A stretch of 64,000 nucleotides of DNA, taken from assembly GCA_016648135.1 (NCBI GenBank), contig JADDOH010000486.1, forward strand, positions 186,001 to 250,000. The letters run 5' to 3'. The translations under genes were made by a program, and so were the position numbers. The DNA is from Agrypnia vestita. Taxonomy: Eukaryota > Arthropoda > Insecta > Trichoptera > Phryganeidae. The notes under the pieces are model-generated. The model did no database searches. It saw only the letters and a list, made by a program, of their open reading frames with translations, and had not been told where the DNA came from. Positions 22,384-31,390 of this stretch are shown here, one piece after another (the first letter of the stretch is position 1; each line of letters starts with the position of its first letter).

Positions 22384-23670
22384 TTAGGTCCTTACATATG
22401 AAATTGGCATTTTGCCGTACTGGCAAATTTGATCTCAAATATCTTCTCTTTGGTTAGGAATTCCAAATCCAAATTTATACAGCTATTTACTCATGTATTT
22501 GTGTTTTGAAAATTATAATTCATTTGTTTTTTCCTCAATTGTTTTTTTCTTTGCGTCACTCAGTTTACAAAATGAAAAAACTTGAAATATCGCGTTATTT
22601 ACGAGTACGAATTCCACCGTGGCACCAGTGCTGCAGAAACGGCTCGAAGGATTAATGATGTGTATGGCGACGGTGCCGCAAAAGTAAACACAGTGCGTTT
22701 TTGGTTCCAACGTTTTCGTTCTGGAAATTTCGACCTGCAGAACAAGCCCCGTGGACGGCCGGAGACCAAAGTTGATAATGAAGAATTGAAGGCTATTGTG
22801 GAAGCGGATCCATCGCAAACCACATCCGAGTTATCTGCAGGCTGCGGTGTTAGTGATAAAACTGTTTTAATCCACTTGAAGCAAATTGGTAAGGTGAAAA
22901 AGCTTGAAAGTTGGGTACCTCACGAATTGAGTGAAGCAAATCAACAAACGCGCGTTGACTGCTGCGTTGCATTACTCAACCGGCACAATAATGAAGGGAT
23001 TTTAAATCGAATCATTACCTGTGATGAAAAGTGGATCCTGTACGATAATCGGAAGCGCTCATCGCACTGGCTGAAACCTGCCGAACCAGCCAAACCATGC
23101 CCCAAGCGAAAATTGACTCCAAAAAAGTTACTTGTGAGCGTTTGGTGGACTAGTGCTGGTGTCGTTCACTACAGCTTTCTTAAATCTGGCCAGACGATTA
23201 CGGCAGATGTCTATTGTCAGCAACTGCAAACCATGATGGAAAAGCTAGCTGCTAAACAACCGAGGCTGGTTAATCGCTCTAGGCCACTGCTGCTTCATGA
23301 TAACGCTAGACCACACACTGCACAACAGACGGCTACCAAATTAGAGGAGCTTCAATTGGAATGTCTAAGATATCCACCGTACTCTCCGGACCTTGCCCCA
23401 ACAGATTACCATTTTTTTCGAAATTTGGATAACTTCTTGCAAAGGAAAAAATTCAACTCCGATGGGGCAGTCCAAACCGCCTTCAAAGATTTTATTGATT
23501 CCCGTCCGAATGGTTTTTTTAGTAAAGGGATCGATGAACTACCTATGAGATGGCAAAAGTGCATAGATAGCAATGGTACATACTTTGATTAAATAAATAT
23601 ATTATAATAAAAAAAAATCGGCTTTATGTTCCTCCCATACTAAACGCCAATTTCATATGTAAGGACCTAA
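22384..23670 (+). mobile_element. mariner transposon, copy 1 (1,287 bp, TA flanked)
   Basis: The inverted ends start TTAGGTCCTTACATATGAAA and are nearly perfect. A TA dinucleotide lies on both sides (22,382-22,383 and 23,671-23,672), as expected for mariner target duplication. The element holds one transposase frame and short flanks. Its ends match those of copy 2 at 51,808-53,090, so both come from one family. Confidence 0.9.
22582..23592 (+). pseudogene. mariner transposase, frame open but start out of frame
   Basis: DD34D mariner transposase of about normal length (336 codons from 22,582). An N-terminal helix-turn-helix DNA-binding region is followed by the Trp-Val-Pro-His-Glu-Leu linker motif (about residues 111-116). 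Catalytic Asp148 (Cys-Asp-Glu-Lys-Trp), Asp240 (His-Asp-Asn) and Asp275 (Tyr-Ser-Pro-Asp-Leu-Ala-Pro-Thr-Asp) are all present, with 34 residues between the last two. The oddity is the start. The ATG at 22,572 is followed by six A's where copy 2 has five, putting it one base out of frame. The frame itself opens at a TTG after an in-frame TGA at 22,573. No usable in-frame ATG occurs before the catalytic region, so the copy is probably silent although otherwise intact. Confidence 0.88.
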
Positions 23671-24529
23671 TATTATAGACACCAAAAAGCACATCTATAT
23701 AAATGTTTTACAATATTTAAGTTACTTAGTAAAACTTTAGAGGATGACATTATATTCGTAATACTAATCTTATTTATAAACAAGCTGTTCATTCATCTTA
23801 CCATACCTTCTAAGAATTATGAATATAGGTAGTATGCAGAATCTTGAATGGAGCAATACTCTACCTACTTGGAGGAAAAAAACGGTATTTTACCTGAAGA
23901 TTATTGTGGTACAGGGTACAGTATGGGGACTAATACCGCAATAATCATAAATTATTACACTGGCGCCTAACTTGATAGGACGCCCCATAGAAGCCTCCAG
24001 AATATTTTATGATTTAACTGTGGTCCCTTTTCTTTTACTTTTAATGACGCCATAAACGTTCAGGTGTAACCATGAGCGTAACAGGGTTAGTCCGCAGTAA
24101 TGAACAGGTAAAAAATGCTTGTCCTAATTATTTGTCTAAAATATTTAAGGTGTGTCTGAAAATACAAATAATTAAGTTTTTAAAAAAATCCATGAATATT
24201 TGACTATCATAAAATTATTTCTAATAGGATTACACTCTATCAATGTTTCAAGCCACCCTCACAGAAGTAATTGAAGGTGTCCCTATACAAATCAGGCCTC
24301 AAAGTAATTTTATTGATTTAAAATGGTCTTTATAATGTATAGGTTAAAAATAAAATACCGCATCATATGCGGTATTTTATTTTTCATGATTTCAACTCAT
24401 ACGATCTCAAATTTGAAATGCCGTCAATTTTGACGTTTTAAGTTTGACAAGTTTGAAATTAATGAATTCAGTCAATCAGAACGTAAAGTTATTCACAATT
24501 TTTGAATAACTTAACGTTTGTTTACGTTT
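23671..24529. other. Intergenic DNA with a short hairpin
   Basis: No gene. A compact hairpin AAAATACCGCATCATATGCGGTATTTT (at about 24,352-24,380) is the only distinct structure. Confidence 0.4.
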
Positions 24530-24890
24530 TAGAGCTTTCTGACTCTTCAATATTTCTGACTTATTTAAAAAAAAAAGTTGAACCATTATTACACTAACTT
24601 ATATCGATTATGAAAAATTCATTCGTTTCAATAAAACTCAAATTTATATTTTAAATTTTTAGAAGGTTTTTATCATTTTATTCGACTTATATTAAACGAG
24701 TGAATTTCTCATAATCGATATTAGTTACTGTAATGATTGTTCAACTTTTCGCAAAAAAAATTCAGAAATATTGAAAAAAAAATGCAAACTTTGGCATTGC
24801 ATCTCTCAATAACCATTTATATTATGTTATATGGTCATGGTTGCTTCAACATGGTCGATTATTATCAATCACCTGTAAAATTTTGCTGCT
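24530..24890. mobile_element. Foldback element FB copy B, end-truncated
   Basis: The arms centred near 24,660 share the FB family words TTGAACCATTATTACACTAA, ATATCGATTATGAAAAATTC and the complement TAGTTACTGTAATGATTGTT, then ATGCAAACTTTGGCATTGCAT. The outer TACAGGGTTATTTG ends seen in copy A are missing. Confidence 0.65.
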
Positions 24891-25048
24891 GGTATTAAAT
24901 TAATTTTAATTTCAATCCAATTTCTTAAATTCGGCCGAAATTTTTTAAAGATAATTCTCATTGCCCTGTTCTTCATCACTTATAGTTTCTTGAGATTTCC
25001 TTCACTGGCTAAATACAACATTGGGAATATTTTAATGCAAGTACTTTT

Positions 25049-25623
25049 AATTAGTGTATATTATAGATATCTCACAGAGACGAAACTGTATTAATTATGG
25101 GAAAGTAGGTATAGAAGTCATTTGGGTGTAACAGGACTTATGACCTGTCTTTTTATGGTTGGCTTAAGTGATCACTTTACACAATTGTAACATTCGCCAT
25201 TTCCACCCATGATAGAATATACCATGCTTATTCATTTTTTTGAAGTTGTATATATGTTCAAATTGCGTGGAAAGCTTTCACATATGAGTTGTAACCGCCT
25301 TTCCATGCGGATGATCCGACATCTGTGGGGATTTAATGGGAATGAAAATGCTTTGTACAGCCGTCATGGACAAGCGCTTACAACTCATATATGAAAGCTT
25401 TCCACGCAATTTGAACATATATACAACTTCCAAAAAATGAATAAGCATGGTATATTCTATCATGGGTGGAAATGGCGAATGTTACAATTGTGTAAAGTGA
25501 TCACTTAAGCCAACCATAAAAAGACAGGTCATAAGTCCTGTTACACCCAAATGACTTCTATACCTACTTTCCCATAATTAATACAGTTTCGTCTCTGTGA
25601 GATATCTATAATATACACTAATT
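25049..25623. repeat. Near-perfect long palindrome, arms about 245 bp, loop about 85 bp
   Basis: The left arm runs from 25,049 (AATTAGTGTATATTATAGAT) to about 25,293. The right arm, about 25,379-25,623, is its near-exact reverse complement. The spacer at about 25,294-25,378 is less AT-rich. Such identity between arms implies a recent origin or ongoing arm-to-arm conversion. Mirror open frames of 61 codons on the two strands are a by-product of the palindrome. It could be a foldback transposon or a dsRNA-forming locus. Confidence 0.85.
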
Positions 25624-25739
25624 GATTAATAATGTCTCTGTGACATAAATCCAGCACTGTTCTGAAAGATTTGAACAAACTCAAAATATCCCAAGTACTT
25701 TTATATCACCGAACCTAAAATGAGCCTCAGTCCAGCAAC

Positions 25740-26335
25740 GTTGCGATGGAGTATTACATATTGAAATATGTTGAATCAGACGCCACACGCCGTAATAGCA
25801 CATCTCCTCAATTAGCGACTAACTGTTACGTGTTCTTGCATCACGGCTTTTGGATCTTGTTTTATTACGCGAGTTCCGTCCGAGTGTCCGAACGAGGCGC
25901 GGAATACCGTTTGGTGGATCGGGCTGCCGGAGTCGCCGTCTCTCTTGGACCGGGGATCGCTGGAGATAGAAGCATCGCCACCTCTCCTAGTCCGGATGCC
26001 CGAGACGGAACCGTTACGTTGCCACTAGCGAGAGGAAAGTCCGAGGAGCCCATCGGACGAGAAGTGGAGAAATACAGGTTAGGCCAGTTTTTACGGGCCT
26101 GGGTGCCCCGCTCGGGAGTGACATTCTTCACGGAATATGAAGGACTCAAAATTGGACACGTTTAGGGGTTTAGCGGACGGAGCCAGCGGGCGACGCGCGA
26201 CGTGTCAGCGACCGATGGCCAAACAGTCCCTAGACCTCGGAGTATATAAATAAATACGAGAAGAACGAAACCCGTTCTTTAGGAAGGGGGGTTGGGACAC
26301 AGCGGAAGTGTGTTTAAGAAAAAAAAATATTTATT
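25740..26335 (+). other. GC-rich island with a 139-codon frame and TATA-like box
   Basis: A sharp rise in G+C spans about 25,860-26,310. A plus-strand frame of 139 codons (25,746-26,165) crosses it, with an antisense frame of 94 codons. Neither shows a domain I recognise. Downstream, TATATAAA at 26,243 is followed by GAAACCCGTTCTTTAGG. A related stretch (AAACCCCTTCTTTAGG...TGTATGTTTAAG) recurs at about 27,184-27,250. TATA box plus repeated downstream block could mark the promoter end of an LTR retroelement. This is unproven. Confidence 0.35.
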
Positions 26336-27519
26336 CCTTATGTTATTTAATATTACAATTTATTAACTAATTTAATTTATTAATTAACTAATTTAATTTA
26401 TTAATTAACTAGTATTTAACACTTAACATTGTTAAAACTATTACTAATACTATCTATAATAACCTACATATTTACATTTATATCTAATCTAATCTATGGT
26501 ACATACAATCTATTACTACTATTAAATAATACTTCTAATGCTCTACAATTCTATACTATTTTTACAATAATTATAGCATTTGTTTTTAAATTCATTCATC
26601 TTACTTATATTCTTCGTGTTTTCTGGCATCTATCTCATCATATATTTTTGCTCCTCTGACATTAGACAATACTGTGTGTATACTTTTTTCTTATATGGTT
26701 AAAATATTTACTCTTGCATAATTAGATCCCCTAAATTCGAAAGACAATTCGAAATCTGCACTAATTTCAGTCAATTTATTTGTAAATGCATTTATTTCAT
26801 ATGTATAATAGCAAAGGTAGCAATATTTAAAAAAAAATTGAATGCACTTATCGATGATTACTAATTTATTATGTACTGAATTCGCGATTTTATGGGAAAC
26901 GTAGCCATAAATTTATAGTGAAAATGATTTTGAAAGGGATAAATGCATAAAATCTCGAATTCGAAACGTTTTAATTTGGTAATTATCCTCGCAATCAAAA
27001 TATTTTTTTGATTTTTGTATATTGCTGCTTTTGATTTTATACCTCTCATATAATTTTACAACTCGAATGCGAAGTAAATATGAAGCGGTAATATAAAATG
27101 TTTTGGGGAGCAAATACGGCAGCCTAAGAAGAGGTGGCAATGGCTGAGTGTATTGACCGCATAAAATGTACAGAGATGAAATAAACCCCTTCTTTAGGCG
27201 TGGGGATGCGGTCACAAAGGAAGAATGTCCACCCTCGTGTATGTTTAAGACTCATTTATACTATAATGTAGATTTCAAAACGTATTTTTTATAATAAACG
27301 TTCCTTTATTTTATTTATTATTATTCAGAAATCTTATATGTTCCCTCACTCTAAAATTAAAATTACTTTACTTGCTTACATTACGTTAAATTACTCTTGA
27401 AATTAAAATTGAATTAAAATGTTAAAGTGAGGGATCCTTTCTCTCAATAATAATAACTTCTCGAAATTCTTGAACCACCTCTTAGAAAGAGGCTTCACAT
27501 TCAAAAAATTGTAAATAAT
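26336..27519. other. AT-rich DNA with runs of TTAATTAACTAATTTAA
   Basis: Positions 26,340-26,420 repeat the words ATTTAATTTATTAATTAACT. The following frames are of very biased, AT-driven composition and are not called genes. A block at 27,184-27,250 matches 26,264-26,312. Confidence 0.4.
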
Positions 27520-27525
27520 AAATAA

Positions 27526-27885
27526 TCCACGTCTGACTGCGGATCAGAAGATGCCAGGTTCGAATCCTGGCAGGAAAATTTTTTTTTACGGTCGAGAATA
27601 TTTTTTTTGTTGAAATTTTAATTACATTTTTGATTTTGAACATTAATTTTATTATAATTACGCCAACCAATGTCGTACGTTTCTGCATTTGGATGATGAT
27701 TTCTATTTGTATACAATAATTTTGCCACGTTACTTATCGGGTTCTGTGGCGCAACGAATACCACGTCTGACTGCGGATCAGAAGATGCCACGTTCGAATC
27801 CTGGCAGGAGAATTTTTTTTTTACGGTCGAGAATATTTTTTTTGTTGAAATTTTAATTACATTTTTGGTTTTGAACATTCAAATT
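27526..27885 (+). repeat. Tandem duplicate of a tRNA-Arg-like sequence plus tail
   Basis: Units at about 27,526-27,650 and 27,761-27,885 share CCACGTCTGACTGCGGATCA, the T arm, then TTTTTTTACGGTCGAGAATA and TTGTTGAAATTTTAATTACA. The unit looks like a tRNA-headed SINE. Termination-like T runs directly follow each tRNA part. Confidence 0.65.
27740..27812 (+). pseudogene. tRNA-Arg-like pseudogene (GCG in anticodon position)
   Basis: The 73-nt sequence keeps a D-arm region (GTGGCGCAACGAATAC), the anticodon arm TCTGA-CTGCGGA-TCAGA and TTCGAATCC of the T arm. It closely follows eukaryotic tRNA-Arg(ACG), with G in place of the wobble A. The acceptor stem has mismatches at its first two pairs and the T stem has one. 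The neighbour at 27,527-27,580 has a good T stem (CCAGG/CCTGG) but lacks the 5' half. Neither is likely functional. Confidence 0.6.
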
Positions 27886-28085
27886 TTTTTATGTAAAAAT
27901 TAAACAAAGATAAATTTTTTATAATGTTGTATGAAAGTAATCAACACTGCGAGAAGAGAAGAGAGTAGGTACCTACCTATTGAACTATGGTTTATTCCGC
28001 TCTGACTTATTAATCGGTTAGAAATTTTCAATAAATACTTTGTCTTAATTATATCTAAACTACCCGTAATTAAAAGTGGAAATTT

Positions 28086-28386
28086 ACCAGATACAATTGA
28101 CCGCGAAGCGGCTGACGTAGGCATAGGTAAACAATTGTGTTTGCTGCACAGCAAACACATTTGGCCGCGAAGCGGCCACAATAGCAAAAATGAAAGTTTG
28201 CCAGATACAATTGGCCGCGAAGCGGCTGACGTAGGCATAGGTAAACAATTGTGTTTGCTGCATAGCAAACCGCGCAGCGGCTATCGCTGGCCGCGGAGCG
28301 GCCATCATTGGCCGCGAAGCGGCCATAATAGCCTCCCGAAAGGCCTAGCAGTAAGCAATCGGCGAAGCCGATTGCTTTCCTGCTAG
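28086..28386. repeat. Cluster of GC-rich mini-hairpins (GCGAAGC type)
   Basis: About ten hairpins lie within 300 bp of otherwise AT-rich DNA. CCGC-GAA-GCGG stems occur at about 28,100, 28,163, 28,213 and 28,310, a GGA-loop variant at 28,289 and a CGC-AGCGG variant at 28,270. GTTTGCTG-CA-CAGCAAAC occurs at 28,139 and again, with one change, at 28,253. GCCT-CCCGAA-AGGC is at 28,331. A compound stem, CTAGCAG then AGCAATCGGC-GAA-GCCGATTGCT then CTGCTAG, spans 28,345-28,386. A unit of about 70 bp (CCAGATACAATTG through AGCAAAC) is directly duplicated 114 bp apart. Open frames on both strands are a side effect. No family recognised. Confidence 0.85.
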
Positions 28387-28390
28387 TTTT

Positions 28391-29753
28391 TATTGATTTG
28401 TTTATTACAAATGAACGAACTGATTTTAATTCTTTTTTCTATCAAATAAGTGATTTTTCTATCAAATACTTGGTTAAGCACAGCTTACCTTTCCATTGTC
28501 TACTTTTTTCCAGTTATTCTGGCATTCTTATTTCACAATTCATTTTTAAACTCCTCGAAACTCTAACCACCATAACGATCAGCCATTTTTTCAAAATAAA
28601 ATAGCCTTAAATCCACAAAACAAAGCAAAACTATCGTCTATATAAAACGAGAGCTGTCAAAATGCCCTTGACATTTGACATCCAATCAGCGCCGCCACAT
28701 GGGATAAATGATAGCATCGCGCTTGCGCACAACAGGTCGAGTGACAGTAATGAGATAAAAGTAGCACTTTCTGCCCGGCTTAGTCCGTGATACCTCCACT
28801 TATGGGCATTAGCAATATAGGAGTATTACACTTATGATCAGCCGACTAAAATTAAAATTTTAAATCGCAACATTTTTTCATATTAATTTTGATAAATCTC
28901 GACGCTACGTAGGTACTTTTAATTTTAAATAATACTATAAAATTATTGATTTTAATCAAAATAATGACCAATCATGTCGAAAATGTATGGTCATCTACTT
29001 TACGTAAATATTGAAAGTTTGAGAGCTCTAGCTATTCGGGAAGTTGGTAAAAAATCAATTATAAGATTGCACCACATCAAACAAACAAACAGACAAAAAG
29101 ATTTAATTAAAAGCATGTAAAAATACTCTTTCACATATAGAAAAAATCTACTACTAATGACTAAAAAACTAGAAATGCGGCCGGTGCCGGAAGAGATTTA
29201 TTACTAACTGTAGTTTTCATCATCTGTAATTACCCACTGTGTGCCTTCTCCCGAAATTCGTGTTATCGTACTACTTCACAGCGTGCAATAAAATAAATCA
29301 GTTGAGTAAAAATGACAGCTGCTACACTACCAATATGGTTATTTACATACCTGTACATTAATCTGATTATTATCTATAACTGAGAGGCGAAGCTATACAC
29401 TGACAGCCTGTTTTGCAGACCAATATATTTAATTTAGCGTAAAGTGTATAAATTATAATCACAGTGTTTTTTCTATACCAATCATCTGTTTCATCATATT
29501 TTACTTATTACTCGAATCATACTATTTATTATTCTAGTTGCTTTTTCTTATTGAGTACTCCACACGGGGTGTCTATATGCATAAAGTGATAAGGTAATGT
29601 TTTCATTTTTAGTTTATATTATAAAAATCTATAAAAATAAGACCCCATTAAAACGCATATTATTGGTTGTGAGGTATATCAATTCGCGTGTTTGGTGTTA
29701 TGCCGTAGTATTTATACATCTGATCTGTGTACCATACAATAGTGACGCGTTTA
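28391..29753. other. AT-rich intergenic DNA, nothing recognised
   Basis: No gene supported. Around 28,640-28,790 is a less AT-rich stretch without a motif I can name. Confidence 0.4.
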
Positions 29754-29898
29754 GGCCCGGTTGTTTCAAGTTCGATCAAAGTAAGCGGTCGATTAAAGCA
29801 TAGATTTTTACGAAAACGGATCGTCTGATTGGTGGAGAACGTAAAAATCTATGCTTTAAAAGAATGCTTACTTTAATCCAACTTGAAACAACCGGCCC
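29754..29898. mobile_element. Harbinger-like MITE, copy 1 (145 bp, TTA duplication)
   Basis: The inverted ends are GGCCCGGTTGTTTCAAGTTC and its complement. TTA flanks both sides (29,751-29,753 and 29,899-29,901). The arms contain GATCAAAGTAAGCGGTCGAT-type sequence and a central AACGGATCGTCTGATTGGTG. Two further copies at 43,313 and 50,542 have the same length and the same TTA/TAA target duplication, which is the signature of PIF/Harbinger-type MITEs. Confidence 0.85.
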
Positions 29899-30270
29899 TT
29901 AGGCTTCTAGTGAAATGAAGTGTTTTGGCGGGAATTTGAAATGTTTAATTTCAAAATCATTTTTACTTCTAGGTATATACACTTACATCTAGGTATATAC
30001 ACAATTATTTTTTAACTAGGTTAATTTCACATTATTATTAATAGAAAAAACTTAACTTTGGTTTAGAAAATACGTTTATGAAAAAGATTGTATATTAAAA
30101 AGATGTATATTAACATTAAAAAACGATTTTGATAATCACGATTTTAAATTCCCGTCAAAACACTCATTTTCGCAAGTGACGTGTAACACGTAACGGCAAA
30201 TTCTCGTATTTAGACGTTTATTCGTTTTTTTTTATAAAACAAGCCGGCTTTTTAGTATAGTGTGTCCATA

Positions 30271-30370
30271 ATGTCGGGGAAAAAGCTTTATAGATATTAT
30301 ATGGTACCCAAATGTAGAAATTCATTCCTGAAAACTGAAAAATGAATCCAACATTGAAGCGTCAATTTTC
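30271..30370 (+). pseudogene. Possible THAP zinc-finger start, broken
   Basis: ATG at 30,271 opens Met-Ser-Gly-Lys-Lys-Leu-Tyr-Arg-Tyr-Tyr-Met-Val-Pro-Lys-Cys-Arg-Asn-Ser and stops after 24 codons. It resembles the beginning of THAP-domain proteins encoded by insect P-element-like repeats, where a Cys precedes Val-Pro-x-Cys. Here that Cys appears to be Tyr, and a stop follows. The fragment is very short, so the call is weak. Confidence 0.3.
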
Positions 30371-30715
30371 GGTAAGTTATCGGATTTTCCTTGTGAAAAA
30401 TATTATTATTTAATGTGTTCTTAGATAGTTATTTTATTAAAATACGTCATAAACACGGCAAAATCCATAAAAAAAACATGCAAACACCAGTAAAAACAAA
30501 ACGAGACGAACAAAGAGACGAAACAAATTTCAGTGACAAACACTATAGATCACATATGATTGTCTATAATTCTAGCTAAACAACGTCACGACCAATCACA
30601 TCGCATTTTAAGGATTCGTATTTTTAAGATTTTTATTATAAAAATTATGGATGAAAACATTATCCCACACCATCCATATTGAGTTACAAAATACAATTTA
30701 ATTTTCTGAGTCTAT

Positions 30716-30785
30716 TTCTATATATAGATATATATACATTATATATATATATATAATACTTATATATATATATATAGATATATAA
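30716..30785. repeat. (TA)n microsatellite
   Basis: Runs of TATATA interrupted by single bases, e.g. ATATATATATATAT at about 30,740-30,754. Confidence 0.85.
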
Positions 30786-30829
30786 AGCGAAATTTAAAAT
30801 AAATAAATTTTAATAAATATATTATAAGT

Positions 30830-30990
30830 TCTAACGGGTTAAGTTAGTTTATGTGTTACAACTGTTTCGGCTTGTTAGGCCATTATCAAACAGTCGAACC
30901 TTACAAGCCGAAACAGCTGTAACACATAAAAATACTTAACCCGTAGAACTTAATAATAATATTTATTAAAATTTAATTTATTTTAAATTT
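30830..30990. mobile_element. Foldback pair with hammerhead-like halves (HHR-3)
   Basis: Two arms pair: CTAACGGGTTAAGTTAG...TGTGTTACAACTGTTTCGGC on the left and GCCGAAACAGCTGTAACACA...CTTAACCCGTAGAAC on the right. On the minus strand the left arm reads TTGATAAT, GGC-CTAACAA-GCC (stem II), GAAAC, then AC-AGTT-GT and A. This follows hammerhead order, but two positions of the CUGANGA box are changed. The right arm keeps GCCGAAACAGCTGTA on the plus strand only. It parallels the foldback at 3.7 kb. Confidence 0.55.
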
Positions 30991-31390
30991 CGCTAAAAAT
31001 AAATATGGAGTTCTACAAATTAAACACAAAAACCATAAATAAAAAAAATAAAAAAAATATATAAATAAACTATTTCATATATTTTCACAGATATCTGTAA
31101 AATGTGAAATTACCCTATTATTATAGGTATTACAAGAAAATTATAAATTCTCTATTACGCGGTCTGCACAATTATCCGAAGGCGTAATACATTGCATTAC
31201 GTGGAAATGACAGGATTTTGTCTCGAGTGAGGTTCGAACTTTCACAGTGCACGTGGCGCAGCGCAGCGGTGCAGCTGTCTGGTAGCCGCCCACATCTGTC
31301 CTCGTTATGCGTTTCACGATCGAATTCGTCTTATCATTCCCTCTAACGAAAAGCAGTGTTGGTGATCCCAAACAAAATGGGCGTTCTGAC

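Noticed and set aside
26429..26659. 76-codon hydrophobic frame resembling a membrane protein
   Set aside because: The Leu/Ile/Tyr/Phe content is what AT-rich DNA gives by chance. No family motif or neighbouring gene.
28135..28386. Open frames across the hairpin cluster on both strands
   Set aside because: The repeated peptide words (Pro-Arg-Ser-Gly-His) come directly from the palindromes, with mirrored frames on the other strand. A structural DNA explanation is simpler.
28086..28386. Hairpin cluster as a CRISPR-like array
   Set aside because: Repeats are unequally spaced, differ in sequence and have no uniform spacers. No cas genes, and the context is eukaryotic.
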